From Pleurostoma richardsiae (taxonomy: Eukaryota > Ascomycota > Sordariomycetes > Calosphaeriales > Pleurostomataceae), in assembly GCA_030052745.1 (NCBI GenBank), contig JANBVO010000016.1:434001-498000 (forward strand): 64,000 nt of DNA, in the 5' to 3' direction. A program made the translations under genes and the position numbers. Shown in pieces: positions 10,602 through 20,766 of the stretch. The notes under the pieces were generated by a model. It did no database searches, had not been told where the DNA came from, and was given only the letters and a program-made list of their open reading frames with translations. Within the stretch, counting starts at the first letter, position 1, and the number at the start of each line of letters is the position of its first letter.

Positions 10602-12841
10602 ATGGGTTCCAGCAACAAGTGGCTTTCAATGCCGCACTCCCGGCCGTACGATTTCAAGTTCCCCTTGGCCACTACAGCTCTCATCATCATAGATATACAG
10701 CGGGACTTTGTCGACCCGGGAGGATTCGGCTCGATTCAGTGCGGCAACGACGCTGTCTTCTCCAAGGCTCGCTCCGTAGTGCCAGCGACGCGCAGGGTCC
10801 TCGACGTCTTTCGATCGGTCGGCAACCATGTCTTTCACACCAGAGAGGGCCACCAGCCGGACCTGGCCGATCTGCCCGCCTCAAAGAAGCTGCGGCAGAT
10901 CAGCGCGCCGAACGGGCATCACACCATGGGCATCGGAGACCAGGGCCCGATGGGCCGTCTGTTAGTTCGTGGGGAGTATGGCCATGATATTGTGGACGAG
11001 CTTACGCCGTGGCCCGGCGAGGTCGTCATCGACAAGCCCGGCAAGGGCAGCTTTTGGGGCACAGGTTTGCACCGTGAGCTATTGGCTCGCGGCATCACAC
11101 ACCTTCTCTTCACTGGTGTCACAACTGAGTACGTTGAAAGTTCTCTTCACGGTTTGCTGTGGAGGGAATGCTAATATTGGTGTGCAGGTGTTGCGTCACC
11201 ACGACGCTGAGAGAGTGCAATGACCGCGGATATGAGTGCTGTGTGCTTGAAGACTGCACCACGGGCTTCGATGCCCAACAGGTTGCTGGCTCCCTTGATA
11301 TCGTATGCGCACAGGACGGACTGTTTGGGTACGTTGGCCACAGCTCCGACTTCCTGGCAGCCGTTAGGGACATCGTCACGCCGGCGACGCCTCCAACCAC
11401 GCCACCTGTCTTGGATGACGACGTCCTGCCGCCCATCGGCACGCTTCTCTCGCGTTACAAGGCCGGCATCATCAGCCCTACCGACGTTGTGAACATCGTC
11501 TTCAACCGTATTGAGAAGTACAAGGAGGTGGACCAGGGGGTGTGGATCCATCTTGAATCGCGAGAGAAGTGCCTCGAGGCAGCCGAGAAATTGGCACTGA
11601 AGTACACCGGCAAGCCGCTGCCGCCGTTGTTCGGCATCCCTTTCTCCGTGAAAGACTCGATTGACGTCGAAGGGATCGAAACGACCGCTGCATGCCCGAG
11701 CTATGCGTACATGCCGACTTCCAACGCCCTGGCCGTTCAGCATATCCTCGACGCCGGCGGCATCTTTGTCGGTAAGGCCAACCTCGACCAGCTCGCGACC
11801 GGATTGTCGGGGTGCCGGTCTCCTTATGGAACTCCCCACAGTGTCTTCAGCGACAAACACATCTCCGGAGGCTCGTCCTCGGGGTCATCGGTGTCTGTAG
11901 GTGCGGGCCTCGTCTCCTTCGGGTTGGCGACAGATACCGCCGGAAGTGGACGAGTTCCAGCAGCATTCAATGGCATTGTCGGCTTCAAGCCAACCAAAGG
12001 CACCGTCTCAGCCAGAGGCCTCGTCCCAGCATGCAAGACCCTGGACACGATCACCGTGGTGTCGTCGTCTGTCTCCGAGGCACGGAAAGTGTGGCAGATC
12101 ATCGCGAAGTACGACAGTGAAGACCCCTTCGCCAAGCTCCCGCAAAGCCTCGTAACCTGGAAGACCGACTTCAGGGGCCCGCGGCTGGGCGGCTTCACTT
12201 TCGCCATCCCTCCCCCCTCCGCCCTGGAAGCCTGCTGCAAGGAATACCAAGCACTCTTCGAGCAGGCAATCAAGGTCGTGCGCTCCTGCGGCGGCCGGCT
12301 AGTAGAGGTCGACTACAACATCTTCGAGCGCGCCGGGCAGCTACTGTACGACGCGTCGCTGCTGCACGAGCGGATCACCTGCATCGGGCTCGAGTTCCTC
12401 CAGGCCGCCCTGCCCGACCTGCACCCGACCACCAGGGAGCTCTTCTCGCGAGCGCTCGCGTCCCCGCCCTCCGCCTACGACGTGTTCCGCGACCAGGCTC
12501 TGCAGGCGGAGCTCACCCGGAAGGTCCACAGGATCTTCAACACGCTGGCGGGAGGCATCGACGTGCTCATCGTGCCGACCACGACGCAGCATCCGACGAT
12601 CGAGGAGATGAATGACGACCCCATACGCCTGAACGCCAAGCTCGGGACTTTTACGCACTGCGCCAATGTGGTGGACATGACGGGAGTCAATGTCCCGGCA
12701 GGCTCGTATACTGATGAGGCGAGTGCAGCCACCTTGCCTTTCGGCATCACGGTTCTTGGCGGAAGTGGCTATGACGCGAAGGTTCTGGACATTGCGGCGG
12801 TTATCGAAGACTCCTTAAGCGGTAAAGCGAAGACCACGTAA
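10602..12841 (+). CDS. Isochorismatase-like / amidase fusion: putative biuret-allophanate hydrolase
   Basis: Two exons, 10602-11128 and 11188-12841, giving 726 aa. The start is the ATG at 10602. Residues ~1-235 are a cysteine-hydrolase (isochorismatase-like) domain with Asp in LIIIDIQRDF, Lys in IDKPGKGSFWG and Cys (about residue 178) in GVTTECCVTTT, the last completed across the intron. Residues ~250-726 are an amidase-signature domain with Lys in FSVKDSID, the GGSSSGSS loop, and DTAGSGRVPAAFNGIVG. That last form is the one known from allophanate hydrolases (AtzF type). Biuret hydrolases are isochorismatase-like and release allophanate, so the simplest inference is that one polypeptide converts biuret to allophanate and then to CO2 and ammonia. 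The C-terminal domain of bacterial AtzF is absent. The neighbouring permease and GATA sites support nitrogen scavenging. Confidence 0.85.
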
Positions 12842-13163
12842 TGTGAGCCTTAATGTCGGTCGCTGCGGTATTGTACATGGCGGATCTTGGTTGTACATAC
12901 GCTGTAATGTCTTAGCCTTGCCACATTCTACGGTGAAGACGTAATCGTCAAGTCTAGGGAGTGGATGATGTATACTTCAGTTTCAAGGAATCTGGTCGAT
13001 ATAGCAGACTGCCTAGTCATGACCCCGTACAAAACGGATAGCTATGTTTGCCCCTCAGAGACGCCGCCCAGCAATGATATGAACAATGATGACCCACCCC
13101 AGTACCCACACTTTTGAGCCTTTCATCCCTGGCCAAGGCGTACAATCTTCCATGATACGGATC

Positions 13164-14876
13164 TTACTCAGCAGGAGCGAGATTCGCCTTCGCCGGACCC
13201 ATAACGCAGAGGCCCTTGTTCGAAAACCTGCTCCCATGAACAGGACAGTCCCAAGATTTCTCCGCGGGATTCCAGCAAACCACGCCCTTCAAATGAGGGC
13301 AGAGCGCGCTCATCTTGACAACCTCTCCGTTCTCAGTCTTGTATACTGCAATGGGCTTCGACATCGTCGGGTTTAGTACACCACCACTGCCCGGCGCCAG
13401 GTCCTCGATGTCGGTGATGTCCGACTGGAGGAACCGCTTATACTCGGTGTTGATCGATAAGTCGTGCTGAATCACGTCCTTGGCAGACTTCAGGATGGAA
13501 GTCACCCTCTTGGGGGAGTAAAGGCTGGCCCACGTATTGTCAATTCCCTCGATCTCGTCAGCGATCAGCTTGCCAGCCAGGACACCATGGGTTAGTCCAT
13601 TGCCCGAGTCTCCAGTAATGATGAAGACGCGCTCGTTGCCCTGGTTCTTGCCGATGAAACCCATGTAGTCGGCAGGCTCGATAATCTGGCCACTCCACCT
13701 GTAGTCCACCGATCCCGCCTGTGGAAATCGCTCACGAGTCCACGTCTCCAGCTCCTCGAAGCGGCCAGCCGGGCCTTCCTGGCCCACGGCATGGTCGCAG
13801 CCACCCACAATCATGTAATCATCCTTGTCATCGCATGCTGTGAGGCGAACGTACTTGTAGTTCTCGGCGGAGTCGTATATGAAACAGTCCTCGACAGAAC
13901 CCTTGGGCACGCGGATCGCGATGGCGTACGTCCTGTTGTACTCGACCTCGGTGATGACGCTGAGCTTCTGTAGAGGAATGCAAGTTGCGTCCACGGCGTA
14001 TTCGCATTCGATGGTATGTCCCTCCTCTGTCTTGACTTCCACTTGTTTGTGGCCGAATCCCAAGAGCTCCGTGCCCTTCTCGGCGAAGGACAGCATACGC
14101 GTTCTGGTGAAGCAGCTGAAGTTAGGCTGCTCCTGGAGCCAGTTCAGGATGCCGACGAGGTATAGAGTGGGATGGAAAGCTGCCTGATGGTGGAATATGG
14201 CACCGTCACGCTGGTCGGGCTTGCCATTCCACCCCTTAATAGCGAGGCCGTCTTTGTACTCCGCGTCAATACCCAGCTCCTTCGCCAGCTTAGCTTCCTC
14301 CTTCAGCTCCTTTAGGTCTTCATCGTGCTTCTTATCGCCAACTGGCCACTGAGATATCTCGTACCCAGGGACATGGCGGTACTCGCAGTCGATGCTCAGC
14401 TCGTGGCTGATCTCTCCAACACGATTGAGCGCCCAGGTGTGACTATCGGCCGCCGCCTTGGCGCCCTCCAAGCCGTGCTTCTTCTTGATCTCAACATAGT
14501 GGTCGTCAAGCGCATTCGCTAGATGGCCGCTCGTGCGCCCGGTCTCGCCAGAGATGATGTCGCGGGCCTCAATCATGATGACTTCCTTTCCGCGCTTGAC
14601 TAGCTCGTAGGCGACGGAGATACCTGAGATCCCGGAGCCGATGACGCAGACATCGGTCTTCATGCTCGCCTTGAGGGCCTGAAACTCTGGCCGGCTGGCA
14701 TACTTGTCCTTGTGGATCCAGACGGCGTCCGTGGCGCCGGAAGTCTGCATGAACTGCTGGGGGTTCGCTGCCGAAGACATCTTAGCGATGTGGGTGATCC
14801 GATGGGCGAAAGGAGCGATGACAGCTGTGTTTTTGAGCAGGCCGAAGATGTATCTTGTGTGGGAAGGCGGGGGCAT
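13164..14876 (-). CDS. FAD-dependent oxidoreductase with C-terminal Rieske domain
   Basis: A single 570-aa exon. The first ~32 residues are basic and free of acidic residues, so they could be a mitochondrial presequence; a second ATG at 14780 would give a cytosolic form beginning MSSAANPQQ. Then follow a DAO-type FAD domain (VCVIGSGISGISVAYELVKR, IEARDIISGETGRTSGHLAN) and its C-terminal FAD part (FIITGDSGNGLTHG). The last ~90 residues form a Rieske [2Fe-2S] domain with CPHLKG and CPVHGSRF, in the C-x-H...C-x2-H spacing. This architecture is known in bacteria and fungi as a DadA-like flavoprotein with an attached Rieske centre. The substrate is unknown, probably an amine or amino acid. It converges on the amidase fusion, ending about 320 bp from it. 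Confidence 0.88.
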   Translation of the reverse strand: MPPPSHTRYIFGLLKNTAVIAPFAHRITHIAKMSSAANPQQFMQTSGATDAVWIHKDKYASRPEFQALKASMKTDVCVIGSGISGISVAYELVKRGKEVIMIEARDIISGETGRTSGHLANALDDHYVEIKKKHGLEGAKAAADSHTWALNRVGEISHELSIDCEYRHVPGYEISQWPVGDKKHDEDLKELKEEAKLAKELGIDAEYKDGLAIKGWNGKPDQRDGAIFHHQAAFHPTLYLVGILNWLQEQPNFSCFTRTRMLSFAEKGTELLGFGHKQVEVKTEEGHTIECEYAVDATCIPLQKLSVITEVEYNRTYAIAIRVPKGSVEDCFIYDSAENYKYVRLTACDDKDDYMIVGGCDHAVGQEGPAGRFEELETWTRERFPQAGSVDYRWSGQIIEPADYMGFIGKNQGNERVFIITGDSGNGLTHGVLAGKLIADEIEGIDNTWASLYSPKRVTSILKSAKDVIQHDLSINTEYKRFLQSDITDIEDLAPGSGGVLNPTMSKPIAVYKTENGEVVKMSALCPHLKGVVCWNPAEKSWDCPVHGSRFSNKGLCVMGPAKANLAPAE

Positions 14877-16185
14877 GTCGCTGTCGACGCCTAAGAAGAG
14901 GGGAGGATGAAGGGGATCAAGCAGAGATCAAGGAGTGAAGGAGGGTAAGATGAGAATCCTTGCCGAGTTCCGCACCACACAGGCTTGATCGAGTGAATAG
15001 CTGCCCCATAGGACGTGGACTGCAGACCTCACGGGTGTGAAGCCTGCTTTATTGCTCGACCGCATCTCCTCATCGTCTCGTGCAACTCTTCGACACACGC
15101 GTCGAGTTGGCGACGCTGTCCCTCAATGTCGTCGCGTCATGATGAGAATTGGTGGCCTGCTGATTGGCTGACGCAGCTTCAGATCTTCAGGTACAAACAT
15201 GAAGGCGTCACGATCTCGTAATTGCTACGGTCCGCCAAGTACCTTACCGTACCGTGTGCCTCTGTGATGCGGAGGTGGGTCCCGCAGCAACCGTAGGAAA
15301 TGCTCCGCGCCAGTCATAATCGAGCTTCAGCCCCTAATGAGCTGGGTACCTAAGGTAGCTACCTAGACATTATTAGGTAATCGAGTCCCCTGCGTAAGGC
15401 GTGCAATGGCCGATGACTGAAGAACTCGACGGCCCTCGAGATCGCTTAGAACTGATTCACCGCAGGCCTATGGGGCAGTATGTTCGTCCCGGATAATTGG
15501 CCCTGAGACACACCGGTTGTAGCATCAACGGTATATGGCAGAGGTAGTTACAGAGTAATCAGCACTACTGCGTAACAGCCGGCTCTCGTGTGCCGGTCGC
15601 CCCACTCAACTGCCGATACACCTACTCCTACGGGCCGGAGCCGCGGTCAGCACCACCGGACTGAGGCCCGGAGGGAACGGGGGCTGTGAGTCGGCCATCT
15701 GCTAATCACAGGTTTAGTTGGAGCGACAACATATGCTCAATCCTAATCAAGTATCTATCACTCCCGGTCCGCCCTGTCCCATTAGTCAGGTCGCTAGTGG
15801 CTACAACTGGCTAGACTTTGAAATTAACCTGCTGAATGTTGTAATAAGAGAGCCTTAGGGCGACCGGCAGCTGTTGCTTGAGTTACAAGAGCATGTTGGC
15901 TGATTCTGGCTGATGCTGGCTGATCGTGGCTTATTTTGGCTTTTCTCATTTGGTCTAGGTGGCTGTGGTGGTGACGAAAGGCAGTGACCTGATCCTTCTC
16001 GGCCGACTCGGCCGACAGCTCGTGGGCATGTCTTAAAGTCCATGACGGCCATCCCTGAAGGTTCGCGAATCGTATATAATCCCACGTACGTATGTTCAAC
16101 CCCGAAACTCCATTGCTCGTAGAGTTGTCTCCTTACCTGGCATGTGCCGTTGCTCACGAATGACAACCATCTTATTTCCGTCGCC
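14877..16185. other. Intergenic region with decamer repeat
   Basis: 1.3 kb without a supported gene. It contains TACCTAAGG/TAGGTA-type motifs around 15347-15380 and a short tandem repeat at 15897-15946 (listed separately). Open frames near 15824-16317 on the minus strand are repeat-driven or antisense to the next gene. Confidence 0.5.
15897..15946. repeat. Tandem decamer repeat TGGCTGATNN
   Basis: Five consecutive 10-bp units, each starting TGGC. The first three read TGGCTGATTC, TGGCTGATGC and TGGCTGATCG; the last two are degenerate (TGGCTTATTT, TGGCTTTTCT). The repeat lies about 240 bp upstream of the gene at 16186. It is either a simple tandem duplication or a cluster of protein-binding sites. 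Confidence 0.8.
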
Positions 16186-17016
16186 ATGAAGATCCTCATC
16201 GTTGGCGCGAGCGGAATGATTGGAGGCGAAGCCCTCATTCAATGTCTCGCTCATCCAAGCATCTCGAAAGTCGTCGCGTTCGTGCGTCGGGATCTGCCCG
16301 CCGGCGTATCTGGCCATCCGAAGCTCGAGAGTGTCTTAGTCAAAGACTTTGCAATATGGCCAGCAGGTGTATTGCAGGCCCATGCAGACGCCGCAGCCAT
16401 GATCTGGTAAGTTTGGCGTGTACTTGGGGGCTAAGTTTGGGGAGCCTTTCCTAACTAAGTATCTTAGGGCAATGGGCACGTACACCGGGAGCCTCACTGC
16501 TGACTTGGAGTATCCCCTCGCCTTCAGTGAGAGCATGGCAAGGGTGTTGGAGACAAAGCCCAGCAGATCCCAGTTTAGATACGTCCATCTAAGTGGCAAG
16601 TTTGTACGTCAAAACCAGGAGGCGAAGCTGTGGTTCTTTGAGAAGCCGCGCAAGATCAAGGTATGGTCCAATCAATCGTGGGGTTTCTGGATCTGACATT
16701 GTCTCAGGGCTTGCTTGAGACCAGAGCTCTCGCATTCGCAGAGAGTCACGCTGCCATTTGGAAGACTTTCATCATCAAACCAGGAGGAGTCGTACCCAAG
16801 CAGATAATGGACGGCGGTATGACTGGCGTGTTTACCAGGATTGGCGCGGTCATGGGCGAGAATTGGTCCGTCCGGATCGAAGAGCTGGGTGCGTTCATGA
16901 CGTATCTTGCTATTGATGGGAAAGGAGAGGACAGTATCATTGAGAATGCACGCATCGTGAGGAAAGGGAGGGGGCTTCTGAAATCACGAAAAGACAGATC
17001 TGAGTTGTGTGGTTAG
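16186..17016 (+). CDS. Small NAD(P)-binding (atypical SDR/NmrA-like) protein
   Basis: Three exons: 16186-16406, 16468-16660 and 16708-17016, giving 240 aa. The N-terminus ILIVGASGMIGGEAL is a Rossmann dinucleotide-binding motif of the atypical SDR type. Family proteins of this size in fungi resemble HTATIP2/NmrA-like oxidoreductases or sensors. A catalytic YxxxK is not obvious. The middle exon has YVHLSGKFV, the position where related proteins carry the active-site strand. It converges on the transcription factor at 17121-19215. The role is unknown, possibly a redox sensor or reductase. Confidence 0.78.
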
Positions 17017-17120
17017 TGATTGTCGATTTCTCTCTTCGAGCAAGCGTCCTGAGTAAAGAGCAACCACGTCTGGGGATTGGTAGGATAACCATGAAGATGC
17101 TATAATCTCTCTCAAGTAGT

Positions 17121-19215
17121 TCATTGTAAGATAGTCGGGTCTATCAAATCGTCGAAAGCTAGCCCTGTGTGTTTATGTGAGAGCTCTTGATTTTGTGTTG
17201 CTACATCCGATGTTGACTTTGCTGCGAACGACAGCTTGATCAAGCGCGAGGCTGGACTTTGTACATCGAGCAACGGTAGGATTGAAGACGCAATAATACC
17301 CTTCATCGAAGACTTAGTCGTGCCAAGATCGCCTTCGACAGCCATCCCAGGGTCCAACGATGTTCCGAGTTCCAACGAACGGTTGGTTCCAGCAAAGTTG
17401 CTCGCTTCAAAGAAGGTATCCTCCGAGTCAGCGGCAACAATGCCTAGCATGGTAGAGAGAATCTCAGAAGTCTGCCGCGCTACATGCTCTCTGCTGCACG
17501 ATGTCCCAACAGCTCTAAATGAATCAATGACTTGGTCAAGTAGAGCTCTGTCCGAATCGCTCCTCAAAGCTGTCGAATGCGTGTTATGATATCCAAGCTG
17601 GAATTTAGCAAGGAGAAGGACCACTGCAGCTATGAATCCCGACTGATCGACAGTTCTGCAACGAGATAGGTGGTCTTTCGCGTGTTGCAGTCCAAGGTAT
17701 CGGTGAAGTGTAATCCTGGATGCCTCCATACAACATTGCAGACTGTCTAAAGAACCATCTGTGGCTTTTCCAAAAGCAATGGGTATATGCGCGAAAATCC
17801 TTGCTTGGAACAACCAGAGCTGGCATATAAGACGATTAGGCTCCTTGGCTGAATCAAGCGGCCGATCTTGACGGAACGATGGGACTCTCCACCAAGTGGG
17901 TGGCTTTGAGTCCTGTAATCGGTTCAACGCTTCTTCAATCTCACGCAGTGAACGACGGTCTTGATGAGGGCCAACGGCGTTTCTTTGTGCGATGCGCGCC
18001 ACGATTAGACAAAGTCTGCGCTGGACGTTTGCCTCGTCGTCAGCAAGCGGATCGTTCCAGGCTTCGTCGTCGGGGCCAAATGGTGCGATGCCAAGTGCAG
18101 GCTCAAGTCCGAGGAGAAGGCTGCAGTAGCAGTCACCACAGACAGTTGCGAGCCACAGGCGTCGGCGAAGGCCTATGTCGCTGCGAGATGAGTTGCGAGC
18201 GGAGAGGGAGTAGCTGTCCTGGAGGCCTTTCAGTCTCGAGATATCGAGAATTCTTCTAAAGGTCATCCATGCATCTCGCATTTCGGCATCGTTAAGTTGA
18301 ATTAAGCCGAGCAGGGTCAAACATTCTAGACCTTCCAACGAGCGAGCTTCCTCTTCATGGGATAGGATGAATAGCTTGACCCGCTCAACAATCGATTCAA
18401 TGGTCTTTTCGACACTTTGAGATTCGAGAAACTGCAAGTCGAAACTGGCAGGCAGTTGTTGCATATAAAGGGCGAATAATAGTAATGTTTTGGCGACGTG
18501 CGTTGCACTGCCTCTCGGAATGGCAGCGATCTCGAGAAGCTGGGATGCGTCGTTCGGCGTCAAGACGCTCCCGCGGGGGTTTTCCGCCCCCCAAAGCCAA
18601 GCATTAGTATTTGTGACTATGGTAGCTGCATCCTGTACAGACGGCAGAAGGGAGACAAGTGACTGCTTGGCGTCTGCCCTAGTTGTCTGGACTTGATGCG
18701 TGACAGCGCCATGATCGTCGACAAGAGGAAGCGTTCCGTTGGCGGGAGGGTGAAGTAACTGATACTGTATAAGAAACTAGACCCCTCAGAGCTTCAAAAT
18801 GAGGTTTATTTGACAGAACTTACAGAATCATTCCAAAGAGAAGCGCCAACTGCATGCTCCGATCCAGATGAGCCTTCAGCCGGCCGGGACAGTTCTTGGG
18901 CCTCAACCAGCCTTTTCAGAAGAGATTCAATGCGCTCTAGTCGTACCTCGTTCTCCTCCTTATCACCATGAGTGGGAGAGCCTCTGCTACTCAGCTCCTT
19001 CTCAGGCGGTTGAAGAGTGCACTGCGTCCCGCTCTTCGCGCATTCAGCGCAGGTTTCAACGTCCTCATGGGTGAGCTGACACTTGACCTTTCGTTTTCTA
19101 CCTAGTGCCATGGTTGTTAGCCTACAGTGAAGGCGCATCCAATTTGCCTATGCTTACATTGATAGCAGCTTCGGGTACTGCGTCGCAACCGCTTGCGGGA
19201 TGGGCCCACTTCCAT
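17121..19215 (-). CDS. Zn(II)2Cys6 transcription factor
   Basis: Three exons: 19215-19158, 19101-18824 and 18764-17121, giving 659 aa. Intron 1 interrupts the zinc cluster; splicing yields CYQCRKRKVKC followed by CAEC and a sixth Cys six residues later, the canonical binuclear cluster. A nuclear-type basic stretch (RKRLRR) precedes it. A short leucine-rich segment (RLERIESLLKRLVEAQ) follows and is likely the dimerisation coil. The large last exon is the fungal-specific regulatory domain. The chosen ATG (19215) lies 16 residues before the first Cys; frames extending further upstream lack an ATG. It is divergent from the NCS1 permease at 20767, so that permease is a candidate target. Confidence 0.88.
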
Positions 19216-20766
19216 TTTAAGATGCTCATCCGATGTTGAGGTAGGGGAGGTTGTCGCCGCTGAAGTGAGGTTCGCTGCCGGGATCGGCTGCCTACTAGTT
19301 AAGCGTAGGGAGTGCAAAATGGCAAAGTTAGGTACCTACCTAAGGTCCTGTTTGTTTACCTGCTCTTTTCTGACCAATTAGGTTTCATGCTTGGATTCTG
19401 CCCCGCCACCACATACCCAGCCCTGAACCGGACTGTGACATACCGCACTTCGGGTGCGGAATTGACTGAATTGGTTGTTCGATTCTATTTACTTGGTAGG
19501 CCCTCGGGGCCACATTTTATCCCAAGCCATTTTGGCCCAAGGGGTTATGTTTTCCCGATTCCGGTCATGTATGTACCGGCGATCATTAGTGCAACTTATG
19601 CAACATGACAACTAAACCTACCTTCTGCGTCCTGGGGGACTGCAGCCTCGCAGGCACCACGCCGTAGCCTTTCTAGATTGCGTCTTTACGTTTACTGAAT
19701 CTAACAACGGTCAATATTCCGAAGATGTATCACCCCTGCGGCGGAGCTGATGCGAGAGATGAGCCCGAAAACGGCACCCTGTCCTTGACCATGTTCACTG
19801 GACTATGCCTTATGTGGCGTCAGATCTTTAGCTCCCACGGTTATCAGGGATGGTTGAAATCACAATGACGAAACTTTCATGGATGACATCGTCTGTGGTA
19901 TATCGAGGAGAAGGGCTCTAACAAGTCAACCAAATGCTTGCAAACGCGGCGGCTTGAGCGAGCGGAGCCGAGTCTTGCAGGCAGCCAAGCTAAGGCGATT
20001 AAATCACAGCACGTGGCAAAGTGGGCAAGGCAGAGAGGTCGGCACTATCGACTGCAGCCCTGTCTTGGCTTGGTTTCGAGGTTATCTCTCCCCTGCAGCA
20101 CGTATAATCTGCAGCTGCCAAGAGAAGATACCATCTGTACCCAAAGTGGTGAAGTCGTTCGGTCTTCCACTTGTCAGAGTTGACTCAGGTGTCGGTATCC
20201 GGCACGGAGAAGTCCCACGGAGGTATAGCTCCAGACGAACATTGATAACCGTGGTTGATAGCTGATAGATTTGGCGCTTGAGCTAATGCGCGACTTGCGA
20301 AGGACTAGCCGTCTCCGGCTTAACAGCATATACAAGACCTGGGGAAGGCTACGCTAGCCTTGAACCAGGAGGCTGCAAGGGGATTTACCTAATACTATCC
20401 CATTCACCTCCGTATAGACGAGGATTAGTGATTGCCATTGCAAAGCAGCTCCATGCGAGTCTCCACTCCCGATAAGACACTCTTCCTGTCAAGAATGGGG
20501 GCCTAAGACTGCCCTTGTCCTCCTCGCCATCACGGTCGCGAGTCAAGGTAGAGCGCTAATGTTGATAGGAGCGATAACCGTCGAAAATGGGGGATATCCT
20601 TCGCCTCGGCGACACCCTGTTATCTCCTGCGTATTTTCGACCACGGTGAGCGGGAAGTTATGTAAAGGAATCAACTACCACAGGATCTTCGCGGCGTGGC
20701 CCCGACCTGTGCCGTACGAGTTAGAAGAGCGAGTGTCGAACTATTCTTCTACCCTCAACGACTAAG
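19216..20766. promoter_or_regulatory. Divergent intergenic region with clustered GATA sites
   Basis: 1.55 kb between the Zn2Cys6 gene and the second NCS1 permease, with no supported gene. HGATAR or its complement was found by hand at 20045, 20082, 20243, 20256, 20263, 20470, 20563, 20572 and 20620. That is nine in ~600 bp, against about two expected by chance. The region also holds a GGTACCTACCTAAGG motif at about 19331. Confidence 0.6.

Noticed and set aside
19312-19608. 98-codon plus-strand frame with hydrophobic residues
   Set aside because: It lies in the divergent promoter region, has no family resemblance and overlaps the CCTAAGG motif.
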